A stretch of 27,630 bases of DNA, from the NCBI GenBank assembly GCA_019117105.1, contig DXAH01000060.1, forward strand, positions 1 through 27,630, read 5' to 3'. Origin of the DNA: Duodenibacillus intestinigallinarum (lineage in GTDB: Bacteria; Pseudomonadota; Gammaproteobacteria; Burkholderiales; Burkholderiaceae_F). Both the position numbers and the translations under genes were made by a program. The notes beneath the pieces were generated by a model, which was given only the letters and a program-made list of their open reading frames with translations, made no database searches and was not told where the DNA came from. Of this stretch, positions 1 to 7,994 are shown one piece after another (position 1 is the first letter of the stretch; each line of letters opens with the position of its first letter).

Positions 1-1917
1 GGCTTGCTGCTGCGCGGGAAGCGGACGTTCGCGCGGATCCTGCACGGCAAGCCCCGAAACCACCACCAATGCTTCCTTGAGTGCTCCGCGACGAGAGGCT
101 TCGAGCAACATACGGGAAAGCTTCGGGTCAACAGGCAGGCGCGAGAGCATGCGACCGACGTCAGTAAGTTCTCCGTTTTTCTCCAACGCATGAAGTTCCG
201 ACAGAATGGCGTAACCGTCGGCAATAGCTTTGGGCGGAGGCGGCTGCACGAAATCGAAGTTACGTACGTCGCCCAACTTCAAAGCCTTCATGCGCAAAAT
301 GACGGCTGCCAGATTCGAACGCACGATTTCCGGATCGGTGTAGTCCGGGCGTCTGGCCCAATCGTTTTCGTCGTAGAGACGAATGCAGATGCCGTCGGCC
401 ACGCGTCCGCAACGGCCGGCGCGCTGATTGGCCGAAGCCTTGCTTACGGGTTCAACCAACAGCTGTTCGACCTTGTTGCGATAGCTGTAGCGCTTGATGC
501 GCGCAAGTCCCGTGTCAACCACATACCGAATGCCGGGAACCGTAATCGACGTTTCGGCCACGTTGGTAGCCAACACAATGCGCCGGACGCCGCCGCTTTT
601 GAATACTCGTTCTTGCTCCTGCGCCGAAAGCCGCGCATACAGCGGCAATATTTCCACCAGTCCGGGGCGATTACGGGCACGAAGCACTTCGGCGGCTTCA
701 CGGATTTCGCGCTCTCCGGGCAGAAACACCAGAATGTCGCCGCGCCCGGCGATCTGCAGCTCATCACAAGCATCGGCCACGGCGTCCATCAGCGTCTTGT
801 CGTCGGCTTCATCGGTATCGTCCACCGGACGCCAGCGAATCTGCACGGGATAGGTGCGCCCCGAGATCGTAAACACCGGTGCCGGTTTGCCGTTGATTTC
901 AAAGTGCTTGGCAAAGCGTTCCGCATCAATCGTTGCCGAGGTGATGATGACCTTGAGATCCTTTCGCTTGGCAAGTACCCTCTTAAGGTAGCCCAAAAGA
1001 AAATCAATGTTGATGGATCGCTCGTGCGCTTCGTCGATGATGATCGTGTCGTAGCGCTTTAACAGAGGATCGGTCTGCGTTTCGGCCAGCAAAATGCCGT
1101 CGGTCATCAGTTTGATGGCCGCTCCCGGCATCGTCTTGTCGGTAAAGCGAACCTTGTATCCCACGATTTCGCCGACTTCGCTTTCAAGTTCAGCCGCGAT
1201 GCGTTTGGCAATGGAACTCGCGGCAATGCGACGCGGCTGTGTGTGTCCGATCAGGCCTTTGGTTCCTCGTCCTGCCAAAAGACAGATTTTGGGCAACTGC
1301 GTCGTCTTGCCCGAACCGGTCTCGCCGCAAACGACGATGACCGGATTTTCCCGAATGGCTTTGACAAGTTCTTCTCCGTGCTCGCTCACAGGCAGACCGG
1401 GAGCAAGCGTCACGGGTTTCGTAATCGGATTGGGCGGCACAAAAGGTGAACGCCGCGTCTGGGCAACGGGCATCAATTCGCGGCGAGAGGATTCGTTCGC
1501 AGAATCCGGCTGCACCGTTTTGAGTAGGCGCCTCTCCGCTTTCATCCGCATCGGCTGTGCTTTAGATTGATCCTTGACCTGCTGCGCTTTGCTGCTCGCA
1601 CGTTTCGATTCGTGTTTTCGCTCGATCAATTGTTTTTCCGGCATCTTCACAGCCTGCGGCTCACGACGCACGGGATGTGTGCGCGGCGCCGGCTTGGTTT
1701 CCGGCTTGGCAGCCGGCTTCTCGGACTCGGGTTCTTTACGGTTCTGCTGGCGCGTACTTTCCTCAAAAGCCTTCTTTACCGACGCGTCCGCGTATCGCAA
1801 GGCTGCTGCCGTAAGCTTTTTGCTGCCTGGAGAAGTGGGCACCCAAGCCTTAGTTTGAATCTGTCCTTTTTCAACAAGGCTTTTGAGTGCACCGAATGGA
1901 TTGTCGTTTTGACTCAT
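1..1917 (-). CDS. hrpA: ATP-dependent RNA helicase HrpA (DEAH box), 5' portion, cut by left window edge
   Basis: A DEAH-box RNA helicase that unwinds RNA using ATP. Reading from the ATG at 1917 leftwards, 639 codons stay open to base 1, so the C-terminus is missing. Walker A GETGSGKT lies at about residues 198-205, followed by QPRRIAA, DEAHERS at about 295-301, an SAT motif, and motif VI QRAGRCGR, in the order expected of HrpA. Residues 1 to about 170 are a low-complexity tail rich in Lys, Glu, Gln and Arg, longer than in classical HrpA; the helicase core only starts near residue 180. The gene is divergent from argA, separated by about 220 bp. Family HrpA proteins are about 1300 residues, so roughly half is visible. 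Identification is firm from the motifs; the start is the only ATG before the conserved region that includes the whole tail. Confidence 0.93.
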   Translation of the reverse strand, partial: MSQNDNPFGALKSLVEKGQIQTKAWVPTSPGSKKLTAAALRYADASVKKAFEESTRQQNRKEPESEKPAAKPETKPAPRTHPVRREPQAVKMPEKQLIERKHESKRASSKAQQVKDQSKAQPMRMKAERRLLKTVQPDSANESSRRELMPVAQTRRSPFVPPNPITKPVTLAPGLPVSEHGEELVKAIRENPVIVVCGETGSGKTTQLPKICLLAGRGTKGLIGHTQPRRIAASSIAKRIAAELESEVGEIVGYKVRFTDKTMPGAAIKLMTDGILLAETQTDPLLKRYDTIIIDEAHERSINIDFLLGYLKRVLAKRKDLKVIITSATIDAERFAKHFEINGKPAPVFTISGRTYPVQIRWRPVDDTDEADDKTLMDAVADACDELQIAGRGDILVFLPGEREIREAAEVLRARNRPGLVEILPLYARLSAQEQERVFKSGGVRRIVLATNVAETSITVPGIRYVVDTGLARIKRYSYRNKVEQLLVEPVSKASANQRAGRCGRVADGICIRLYDENDWARRPDYTDPEIVRSNLAAVILRMKALKLGDVRNFDFVQPPPPKAIADGYAILSELHALEKNGELTDVGRMLSRLPVDPKLSRMLLEASRRGALKEALVVVSGLAVQDPRERPLPAQQQA

Positions 1918-2140
1918 GTAGTTTGATTTTGACAGACCGCTTGAGGTCTCGTTTTTGCAATTGTTTTAGTGTGCAGACGAAGTCTACCGAAACGCCGATT
2001 CGCCTTGCACCTCATCTTTAGATGCTCTTGTTTTTTTGTTAAACGTAAAACTTCGCTCAGCACTCTAAGTCTTTAGAATTTGGCAACCTAATTTCACCAA
2101 TATGCTTTTTAGTTTTCACAAAAAGCGTTCGGAAACTGCC
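1918..2140. promoter_or_regulatory. hrpA/argA divergent intergenic region
   Basis: This AT-rich stretch separates the divergent hrpA and argA starts and must hold both promoters, but I cannot assign convincing -35/-10 pairs. A short inverted repeat (AGACC, 1934-1938; GGTCT, 1945-1949) is followed on the + strand by a T-run. It could be a weak terminator or part of the hrpA leader. No coding potential is evident. Confidence 0.3.
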
Positions 2141-3493
2141 ATGTCCGAAAAATACGAAACGATAGTCCCAAGCGAACCGGATGCCGGAGAGCGGCTGCAA
2201 TGGGTTTCCTGGCTGCGAAGTGCAGCTCCTTATGTCCATCTGCATCACGGACGAACTTTTGTCATCAGTTTTGCCGGGGAAGTCGTTGCCGACAGGACGC
2301 TCCTCAATCATCTCGTGATGGACGTGAGCCTCATTGCCAGCATGGGAATGCGCGTTGTGCTCGTGCACGGTTCCCGCCCGCAGATTGAAGAGCTCATGAG
2401 TCTTCGCAAACTCGAAGGACAGTTTTATAAGGGTGTGCGCATCACCGGTCCTCAGGAACTTGAGTGCGTCAAGGAAGCGTGCGGCGAAACGCGCTTTGAT
2501 ATCGAAGCGGCCTTCTCTCAAGGTCTTCCCAATACTCCGATGCAGCACTCTCGAATCAAGGTGGTTTCGGGGAACTTTGTCACGGCTCGCCCCATGGGCA
2601 TCATTGACGGTGTGGATTATCTGCACACAGGCGTTGTCCGCAAAGTGGATGCTGAGAGCATTCAGGATCTGCTCTCGCGCGGAAATATCGTTCTTGTAAG
2701 TCCGACGGGTTTTTCGCCCACAGGGGAAGCCTTCAATCTCACCACGGAAGACGTTGCTACGGCGATTGCCGTTGCAATACACGCCGACAAACTCATTTTG
2801 TCGGTCGGTGTCGACGGCGTGCGCATTCAAGGTGAAAAACAACAGGACCTCACGGCTCAGCAAGCGCAGGCCCTGATTCAGAGCAAACAAGTCGACGACG
2901 AAGACGTCTACAACCTCGGCTATGCTCTGCGGGCCATCAAGGGCGGCGTTGACCGCGTTCACATTGTGCCTTACGCCATGGACGGCGGCATTCTCACGGA
3001 ACTCTTCACTCACGACGGCGTCGGAACCATGATTTCCACGGAAAACATGGAGTCGCTTCGCGAAGCCACCATTGACGACGTGGCAGCCATTGTCAAACTG
3101 CTCGAGCCGTTTGAAGCCGAAGGCATTTTGGTAAAGCGCCCTCGCGAAAAAATCGAACGCGAAATCAGTCACTTCACGGTTCTCGAACACGACGGAATCA
3201 TCTACGGCTCCGCCGCACTGTATCCTTACCCCGAAGCTGAAATCGGAGAGATGGCCGCCGTAGCCGTGCACCCGGACTATCAAGGGGCCGGAGACGGAGA
3301 TCGATTACTGCGCCGTATCGAACAACGCGCTCGAGAAACCGGCCTCAAGCGCATTTTCGTACTCACCACGCGAACGGCGCATTGGTTCATTAAGCGGGGC
3401 TTTGAAGAGGCCACCGTAGAAAATCTTCCGATTGAAAAGCAACGGATGTATAACTGGCACCGCCGTTCTAAGATTTTTATAAAAACGCTTTAA
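2141..3493 (+). CDS. argA: Amino-acid N-acetyltransferase (N-acetylglutamate synthase) ArgA
   Basis: Catalyses acetyl-CoA + L-glutamate to N-acetylglutamate, the first step of arginine biosynthesis, in the cytoplasm. The protein has an N-terminal amino-acid-kinase-like domain (about residues 25-285, including VLVHGSRPQIEEL) that usually carries arginine feedback regulation. A C-terminal GNAT domain follows (about 300-440), with the acetyl-CoA loop VHPDYQGAGDGDRLL. The length of 450 residues matches the classical two-domain ArgA (about 440). An in-frame ATG at 2102 would add 13 residues, but 2141 fits the family N-terminus better (conserved sequence begins WVSWLRSAAPYVH) and has a weak GGA about 7 bp upstream. 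It is followed 20 bp later by yggX, probably co-transcribed, an arrangement seen in other Burkholderiales. Confidence 0.95.
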   Translation: MSEKYETIVPSEPDAGERLQWVSWLRSAAPYVHLHHGRTFVISFAGEVVADRTLLNHLVMDVSLIASMGMRVVLVHGSRPQIEELMSLRKLEGQFYKGVRITGPQELECVKEACGETRFDIEAAFSQGLPNTPMQHSRIKVVSGNFVTARPMGIIDGVDYLHTGVVRKVDAESIQDLLSRGNIVLVSPTGFSPTGEAFNLTTEDVATAIAVAIHADKLILSVGVDGVRIQGEKQQDLTAQQAQALIQSKQVDDEDVYNLGYALRAIKGGVDRVHIVPYAMDGGILTELFTHDGVGTMISTENMESLREATIDDVAAIVKLLEPFEAEGILVKRPREKIEREISHFTVLEHDGIIYGSAALYPYPEAEIGEMAAVAVHPDYQGAGDGDRLLRRIEQRARETGLKRIFVLTTRTAHWFIKRGFEEATVENLPIEKQRMYNWHRRSKIFIKTL

Positions 3494-3513
3494 CAAAGAA
3501 GGAGCAAACGACT

Positions 3514-3783
3514 ATGGCACGTACCGTGCATTGCGCAAAACTCAAAAAGGACCTCCCCGGCCTTGCCTATCCTCCCGTTCCTGGCGAACTCGGCAAGCGC
3601 ATCTGGGCGAACATCAGCAAGGAAGCGTGGGACGAATGGGTAAAGCTTCAGACGATGATGATCAATGAATACGGTCTGAACTGCGCCGATCCCAATGTAA
3701 GAAAGCACCTTCTGAGCCAATGCGAAAACTATCTTTTCGGCGACGGCGTGGATCCGATTCCCAACCACGTTCCTGTGGAATAA
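3514..3783 (+). CDS. yggX: Probable Fe(2+)-trafficking / oxidative damage protection protein YggX
   Basis: A small cytoplasmic protein of the YggX family, which protects iron-sulfur proteins from oxidative damage and is thought to handle Fe(2+). The 89-residue product starts ARTVHCAKLKKDLPGL, with the conserved Cys near residue 7 that is the family hallmark, and contains the typical segments GELGKRIW, WDEWVKLQTMMINEY and LNCADPNVRKHL. The usual family length is about 90, so it is complete. A good Shine-Dalgarno (AAGAAGGAGC) precedes the ATG. It lies 20 bp downstream of argA and is closed by the hairpin at 3797-3833. Confidence 0.95.
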   Translation: MARTVHCAKLKKDLPGLAYPPVPGELGKRIWANISKEAWDEWVKLQTMMINEYGLNCADPNVRKHLLSQCENYLFGDGVDPIPNHVPVE

Positions 3784-3796
3784 GCAAGACTCCGGC

Positions 3797-3833
3797 AAAA
3801 AGAGCGCCAGCCTGCACGGCGGCGCTCTTTTTT
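3797..3833. terminator. Bidirectional intrinsic terminator between yggX and rpiA
   Basis: A perfect 12-bp inverted repeat, AAAAAGAGCGCC (3797-3808) and GGCGCTCTTTTT (3821-3832), with a 12-nt loop. T-runs follow the stem on both strands, so it can stop argA-yggX on + and rpiA on -. Confidence 0.9.
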
Positions 3834-3857
3834 GCGTTCCGATTCGGATTGTTTCGA

Positions 3858-4520
3858 TTAACGCGTCTTTTCGATCGTCTTGACGCCTTCGGACGTACCG
3901 AGCAGCAAAACGTCTGCACCGCGCGCAGCAAAAAGTCCCACGGTCACGACACCGGGCAAAGCGTTGATGGTTTGTTCCATCGCCTTGGGATTCTCAATCA
4001 TGAACTGTCGGCAATCGAGAATACGGCAGCCGTTGTCGGTCGTGAAGTCACGTTCCACAGGATCGGCGCCGAGCTTACGAAGCGAACGGGCGACACTTGA
4101 CACCGCCATCGGAATCACTTCCACAGGCAGCGGGAACTTACCGAGCGTCTTGACGAGCTTGGATTCGTCGGCAATGCACACGAACATCTTGGCAACCGAG
4201 GCCACGATCTTTTCACGCGTGAGCGCTCCGCCGCCGCCCTTGATCATTTCGAAGTCATCGTTGATTTCATCGGCACCGTCCACATAAACGCCGATTTCTT
4301 CGACTTCGGACAGGTCGATGACCTTGAAACCCAGTTCAAGGAGTTTCTTGGTGGAGCGCTCGGAGCTCGAAACACAGGCGCTCGGGCGAATGTCGCTTTG
4401 CGCAAGCGCGTCGATGAAGCAGTCGACCGTCGAGCCGGTGCCGACACCGAGCACGTCGCCGTCCTTGACATAGTTGAGAGCCGCCTTGCCGACCAGGCGC
4501 TTGAGTTCGTTCTGATCCAT
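3858..4520 (-). CDS. rpiA: Ribose-5-phosphate isomerase A
   Basis: Interconverts ribose 5-phosphate and ribulose 5-phosphate in the non-oxidative pentose phosphate pathway. The 220-residue product has the phosphate-binding loop GTGSTV at about residues 27-32, the conserved YVDGADEIN at about 79-87 and KGGGGALTREK at about 94-104 with the catalytic acidic and lysine residues of RpiA. Length matches the family (about 220). The ATG at 4520 gives the standard N-terminus (MDQNELKRLVGKAAL). It stands alone on the minus strand and converges on yggX at the shared terminator. Confidence 0.96.
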   Translation of the reverse strand: MDQNELKRLVGKAALNYVKDGDVLGVGTGSTVDCFIDALAQSDIRPSACVSSSERSTKKLLELGFKVIDLSEVEEIGVYVDGADEINDDFEMIKGGGGALTREKIVASVAKMFVCIADESKLVKTLGKFPLPVEVIPMAVSSVARSLRKLGADPVERDFTTDNGCRILDCRQFMIENPKAMEQTINALPGVVTVGLFAARGADVLLLGTSEGVKTIEKTR

Positions 4521-4655
4521 TTGAAATTCTCTTTAGATGCTAAGTGTGTGGATGCCGCCATTTTACCGTCCTCGAGCCTAGGTCTTTTACAATGGGAGCC
4601 TGCGGCAGCCGAAAGCAACCGGCACGTCCAATTTGTTGACAGCTTTTCTTCGTCC

Positions 4656-7031
4656 ATGCTCAAGACCAGCAAAATCAAAGTCGACGACAAACTGCTTGAA
4701 CTCATCAGCGCCGATAGTCTGCGCGTCAATCGCTTCGGCCTGTATGTGACGGTCGCGGCCATCGTCTTCATTCTGATCTTGTGCACGACGAGTCTTTGGT
4801 TTATCGACGACGAAAGCCGCAAGCTTGAAGCTTCCGCCCAGACTGCGGTCAACCAGTCGATCGCACGTCAGTTTGAAGAACGCACGCTCGCGCTTGCTCA
4901 CAGCCTGGATGCCCCCGCCAAACGCTTCTATCAAACAGAAGACTGCGAAGTGTTTGCCGTTGTCTTTGCGCTGCATCCGGCTCTCCGGGAAGTGGTCCTC
5001 GCACAACCCGACGGTTCCGTTCGTGCCGCCTGCCGAGGTCACCTCTACTCCGAAATGACGCCGCGCGCCGTAGGCACCAGCATTGCCGATCAGCGCGCCA
5101 CTCAGGACGCCGTTGCCTTCTCAATCATGAGCGAGCATCCGGTCTTCTCCGAACCGTACGTTCGACAGCACCGCATGACGACCTATGCTGACCTGGTGAT
5201 TCCGATTTCAACCGGAGAAAGCGTCATCGCTTCGCTCTCGCTTACCCGTCTGCTGAGGGATCTCGTCGGCGAAGCCAATCTGCACACCGGTTACCGACTG
5301 GACATTCTGGTCGACGGCAGCAGTTTTCCGCCGAGCCTCTATGCGCCGATTCCCGAAGGCAGTGTCTCGGTCGAAACGCAGCTCTCGCCTTTGCCCTACA
5401 ACGTCTCCTTTATCACCACCAATACAGCGCCCAAAACCTTACTGGTGGATTCGACTCCCGCCAAAACCATCATCGTTCTCGCACTCGGACTTCTGTTTAC
5501 GCTCACGCTGCTCTTACGCTACCAGATCCGTCAGATGCGCTCGGAAACGGAACTTCGCGCCCGCGTGGCCATTCAAAAAACTTTCAATGACTCGATTACG
5601 GATGGCTTGCTTGTTGTAGGGCTCACCTCGCGCGTGCTCTTTTCCAACACGGCCTTTGACAAGCTATTCGGCTACAAGGAAGAAAGTCCCGTGGGACTGT
5701 CGGTACGCGAAGCCATCGGCATATCGGTGGATGTAGCCGATCCGCAGCGCTTTCACAAGGGCAAAGTCGTTGAACTCGAATATACGGCTCGCCGCCGAGA
5801 CGGCACCGAATTCGACTGTCATATTTCAGTGACGCCATTAAAACCTATTCAGGGCAGGACCAAATCCATGGGGTGGCTTGTCGCGGTAAGAGACGTTACC
5901 GAACAACGCCGCGCTCGTCTGGCTTTGGCCACCGAGCACGAGCGCACCGTGATGATGATCGAATCCATGAATGCAGCCGTAAGCGTCGTTCATCTGGAAG
6001 AAAACAACAACGAACTGTTGTACGCCAACGCGCTTTACTGCAAATACTGGGGGCAGAGTGTCGAAGGACACGTGCGCATCCGCGATCTCTTCAATCAGGC
6101 GTCCGCCGTCGGTCATACGGCTGAAATTCATGACAAGAAAAACGGTCGTTGGCTGTCGGTGACACGAAGCGTGCTGCCCTGGCCGGGCAAAGGCGCGTCG
6201 GAAATGCTCGCCGTCACGGATATCACCGACCGAAAGGAAGTCGAAAACCTGATGCAGGTGCAAGCCAAGGCCGCCGAAAGCGCGTCTCACCTCATCACCA
6301 TGGGCGAAATGGCAAGTTCTCTCGCGCACGAACTCAACCAGCCTTTGGCTGCTGTGCAGAACTACGCCTCCGCGACACTGACCATGATGCAAAAGGGCCG
6401 CACGAGCGAAGACCGCGTTGCCGAGGCGCTTACCAAGATCATCAACCAAACGCAGCGCGCCGCCTACATCATCCGCCGCATCCGAAGCTTTGCCAAAGCC
6501 AAAGGGGGTGAAGCCAACATCACGACCGTAACGGTCGACAAAATCGTTGCGGCCACCATGGAACTTGCCTTGATTCAGGCCAAGCGCTTCGGCATGAAAA
6601 TCAAGGTTTGCGTCCTGTGTCCCGGTCACGAACTTGTGTGCGACGCCGTGATGATCGAGCAGGTTTTGCTCAATCTTCTCAAAAACGCGATGGAGGCCAG
6701 CCAGGAGACGGATTCCGAGACAGTGGAATTCACGGTGACGGCGACCGACACACAAACCATCTTCGAAGTGGCCGATCACGGCTGCGGCATGCCGGTCGAA
6801 CCCGATAAAGTCTTTACGCCATTCTTCACGACCAAGGTGACCGGCATGGGTATCGGTCTCAACATCTGCCGATCCGTAGTGGAAAGTCATCGCGGAAGAA
6901 TAGTCATCTCTGAAAACGCGGGCGGCGGTACAATTTTCAGAGTGCTTTTGCCGAATTCCTCCTTCTCCTCTGCCGAGACTGCGCAACAGAGCGGAGATTC
7001 AGGTACGGCAACCGATTCCAATTCGCAATAG
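4656..7031 (+). CDS. Membrane-bound PAS-domain sensor histidine kinase
   Basis: Sensor partner of the regulator at 7091. The 791-residue protein has a short cytoplasmic N-terminus, TM1 at about residues 28-50, an extracytoplasmic sensory domain of about 220 residues (51-268), and TM2 at about 270-288. Two PAS-like domains follow (about 308-415 and 432-525), then a HisKA region with phospho-acceptor His558 in SSLAHELNQPLAAV. The HATPase domain shows the N box NLLKNAMEAS, DHGCGM, and GMGIGLNICRSVV. The HELNQPL H-box is typical of the FixL/DctB class. The ATG at 4656 is chosen because upstream in-frame sequence overlaps rpiA antisense and lacks sense. No Shine-Dalgarno is evident. The C-terminal 25 residues are a Ser/Thr/Gln tail. 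The ligand is unknown. The periplasmic part resembles a Cache-like sensor in organisation only; this is inferred. Confidence 0.92.
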   Translation: MLKTSKIKVDDKLLELISADSLRVNRFGLYVTVAAIVFILILCTTSLWFIDDESRKLEASAQTAVNQSIARQFEERTLALAHSLDAPAKRFYQTEDCEVFAVVFALHPALREVVLAQPDGSVRAACRGHLYSEMTPRAVGTSIADQRATQDAVAFSIMSEHPVFSEPYVRQHRMTTYADLVIPISTGESVIASLSLTRLLRDLVGEANLHTGYRLDILVDGSSFPPSLYAPIPEGSVSVETQLSPLPYNVSFITTNTAPKTLLVDSTPAKTIIVLALGLLFTLTLLLRYQIRQMRSETELRARVAIQKTFNDSITDGLLVVGLTSRVLFSNTAFDKLFGYKEESPVGLSVREAIGISVDVADPQRFHKGKVVELEYTARRRDGTEFDCHISVTPLKPIQGRTKSMGWLVAVRDVTEQRRARLALATEHERTVMMIESMNAAVSVVHLEENNNELLYANALYCKYWGQSVEGHVRIRDLFNQASAVGHTAEIHDKKNGRWLSVTRSVLPWPGKGASEMLAVTDITDRKEVENLMQVQAKAAESASHLITMGEMASSLAHELNQPLAAVQNYASATLTMMQKGRTSEDRVAEALTKIINQTQRAAYIIRRIRSFAKAKGGEANITTVTVDKIVAATMELALIQAKRFGMKIKVCVLCPGHELVCDAVMIEQVLLNLLKNAMEASQETDSETVEFTVTATDTQTIFEVADHGCGMPVEPDKVFTPFFTTKVTGMGIGLNICRSVVESHRGRIVISENAGGGTIFRVLLPNSSFSSAETAQQSGDSGTATDSNSQ

Positions 7032-7036
7032 CCTAT

Positions 7037-7058
7037 GACTGCAGCTATTGTTGCAGTC
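7037..7058 (+). repeat. Inverted repeat between sensor kinase and response regulator
   Basis: GACTGCA (7037-7043) and TGCAGTC (7052-7058) form a perfect 7-bp inverted repeat with an 8-nt spacer, just after the kinase stop codon and about 30 bp before the regulator start. It could be an mRNA hairpin setting the kinase-to-regulator ratio, or a binding site for the regulator. No T-run follows, so it is not a standard terminator. Confidence 0.4.
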
Positions 7059-7090
7059 CCCGACATCAGAAACAGAAGTAAAAGAAGCAT

Positions 7091-7747
7091 ATGGCCTACT
7101 CCCCCTATCAATCCGATGCCGTCAAAACCCTGGGAACCGTTTACGTCGTTGATGACGATGAGGCGGTACGAGACTCCATCCGTTGGTTGTTGGAAGCAAG
7201 CGACTATCGTGTCGAACTCTACGACAGCGGCGAGAGCTTCATCGCAAAGTACGATCCGCGCGAAATCGCCGTGCTGCTGCTTGACGTCCGCATGAGCGGC
7301 ATGAGCGGCCTGGAAGTGCAGGAACACCTCCTGGCACGTCGAGCCGATATTCCGATTATCTTTATCACCGGTCACGGCGACGTTCCGATGGCTGTCAACG
7401 CGCTCAAAAAGGGTGCCGTGGATTTCATCGAAAAGCCCTTTGATCCGGCCGCATTAAAGCAGCTCGTCGAACGCATGCTCAAGGAGGCGCATGATCGCCG
7501 TCGTGCTACCGAGCAGAAGAACCTCAACACGGCATTGCTGCGCAAGCTCACCACACGCGAACAGCAAGTGCTTGAGCGCATCACCGCCGGTCGACTCAAT
7601 AAACAGATCGCCGATGACCTCGGCATCTCGATCAAGACCGTGGAAGCACACCGCGCTTCGATCATGGACAAGACCAATTCCGGCACCGTGGCCGACCTGA
7701 TGCGCGTGGTGCTCGGTGCACAGACGGAAACCAGACAGGACTACTGA
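7091..7747 (+). CDS. FixJ/NarL-type response regulator with LuxR HTH output
   Basis: Transcriptional regulator phosphorylated by the upstream kinase. The receiver domain (about residues 15-130) shows the acidic pocket VVDDDEA, phospho-acceptor Asp65 in LLLDVRMSG, the switch threonine in FITGHGD and the conserved Lys in EKPFDP. A LuxR/GerE helix-turn-helix follows (about 150-210) with LTTREQQVLERI, NKQIADDLGISIKTVEAHRA. The 218-residue length is typical of FixJ/TtrR/StyR regulators. It is probably co-transcribed with the kinase (59-bp gap) and is closed by the terminator at 7774-7807. No obvious target operon lies beside it, so the regulon is unknown. Confidence 0.95.
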   Translation: MAYSPYQSDAVKTLGTVYVVDDDEAVRDSIRWLLEASDYRVELYDSGESFIAKYDPREIAVLLLDVRMSGMSGLEVQEHLLARRADIPIIFITGHGDVPMAVNALKKGAVDFIEKPFDPAALKQLVERMLKEAHDRRRATEQKNLNTALLRKLTTREQQVLERITAGRLNKQIADDLGISIKTVEAHRASIMDKTNSGTVADLMRVVLGAQTETRQDY

Positions 7748-7773
7748 TTTCCAGCGTAATCGACAACACAAAC

Positions 7774-7807
7774 AAACGGCGCAGCGCGAAACGGTTGCGC
7801 CGTTTTT
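7774..7807 (+). terminator. Intrinsic terminator after the response regulator
   Basis: AACGGCGCA (7775-7783) pairs with TGCGCCGTT (7796-7804), and the stem runs into a T-stretch (7803-7807). It lies 27 bp downstream of the regulator stop codon. Confidence 0.88.
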
Positions 7808-7846
7808 GCGTCTCTCCGACAAACTCGAAATCCTCCTTCGGATTGC

Positions 7847-7931
7847 TAAAATGGAGCTCACTTACGAAACGCGCTTCAGAAACTGACTGCGCCTGCAACC
7901 CACGGTTTTCGCCGCTTGCAGGCGTTTGTTT
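7847..7931 (+). ncRNA. Possible small transcript between two terminators
   Basis: An extended -10-like element TGCTAAAAT (TAAAAT at 7847-7852) lies between two terminators. The second is a 9-bp hairpin CGCCTGCAA (7890-7898)/TTGCAGGCG (7916-7924) followed by TTTGTTT. A transcript starting near 7859 would be about 70 nt long. There is no convincing -35 and no ORF. The hairpin itself is clear; the RNA is speculative, and the hairpin could instead be a backup terminator for the two-component operon. Confidence 0.22.
7890..7931 (+). terminator. Second intrinsic terminator upstream of the RpfE-like gene
   Basis: Perfect 9-bp stem CGCCTGCAA/TTGCAGGCG with a 17-nt loop, followed by TTTGTTT. It ends either a short transcript or read-through from the regulator gene. 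Confidence 0.7.
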
Positions 7932-7994
7932 ATCCATCTGTGAAGCGCTGATTTTTTTCGAGAAACAAACGGAAGTCTGCGAGCGCAACACACA

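Noticed and set aside
4..1062. Long + strand open frame opposite hrpA
   Set aside because: It is a shadow of the helicase gene: the minus strand carries all DEAH motifs, while the + translation is Arg/His-rich without family features.
2057..3283. 408-codon minus-strand frame opposite argA
   Set aside because: Antisense to a clear ArgA; composition is shadow-like and no motifs were recognised.
4636..4641. TTGACA as a -35 for the sensor kinase
   Set aside because: It lies only about 15 bp before the start codon and no -10 follows before the coding region.
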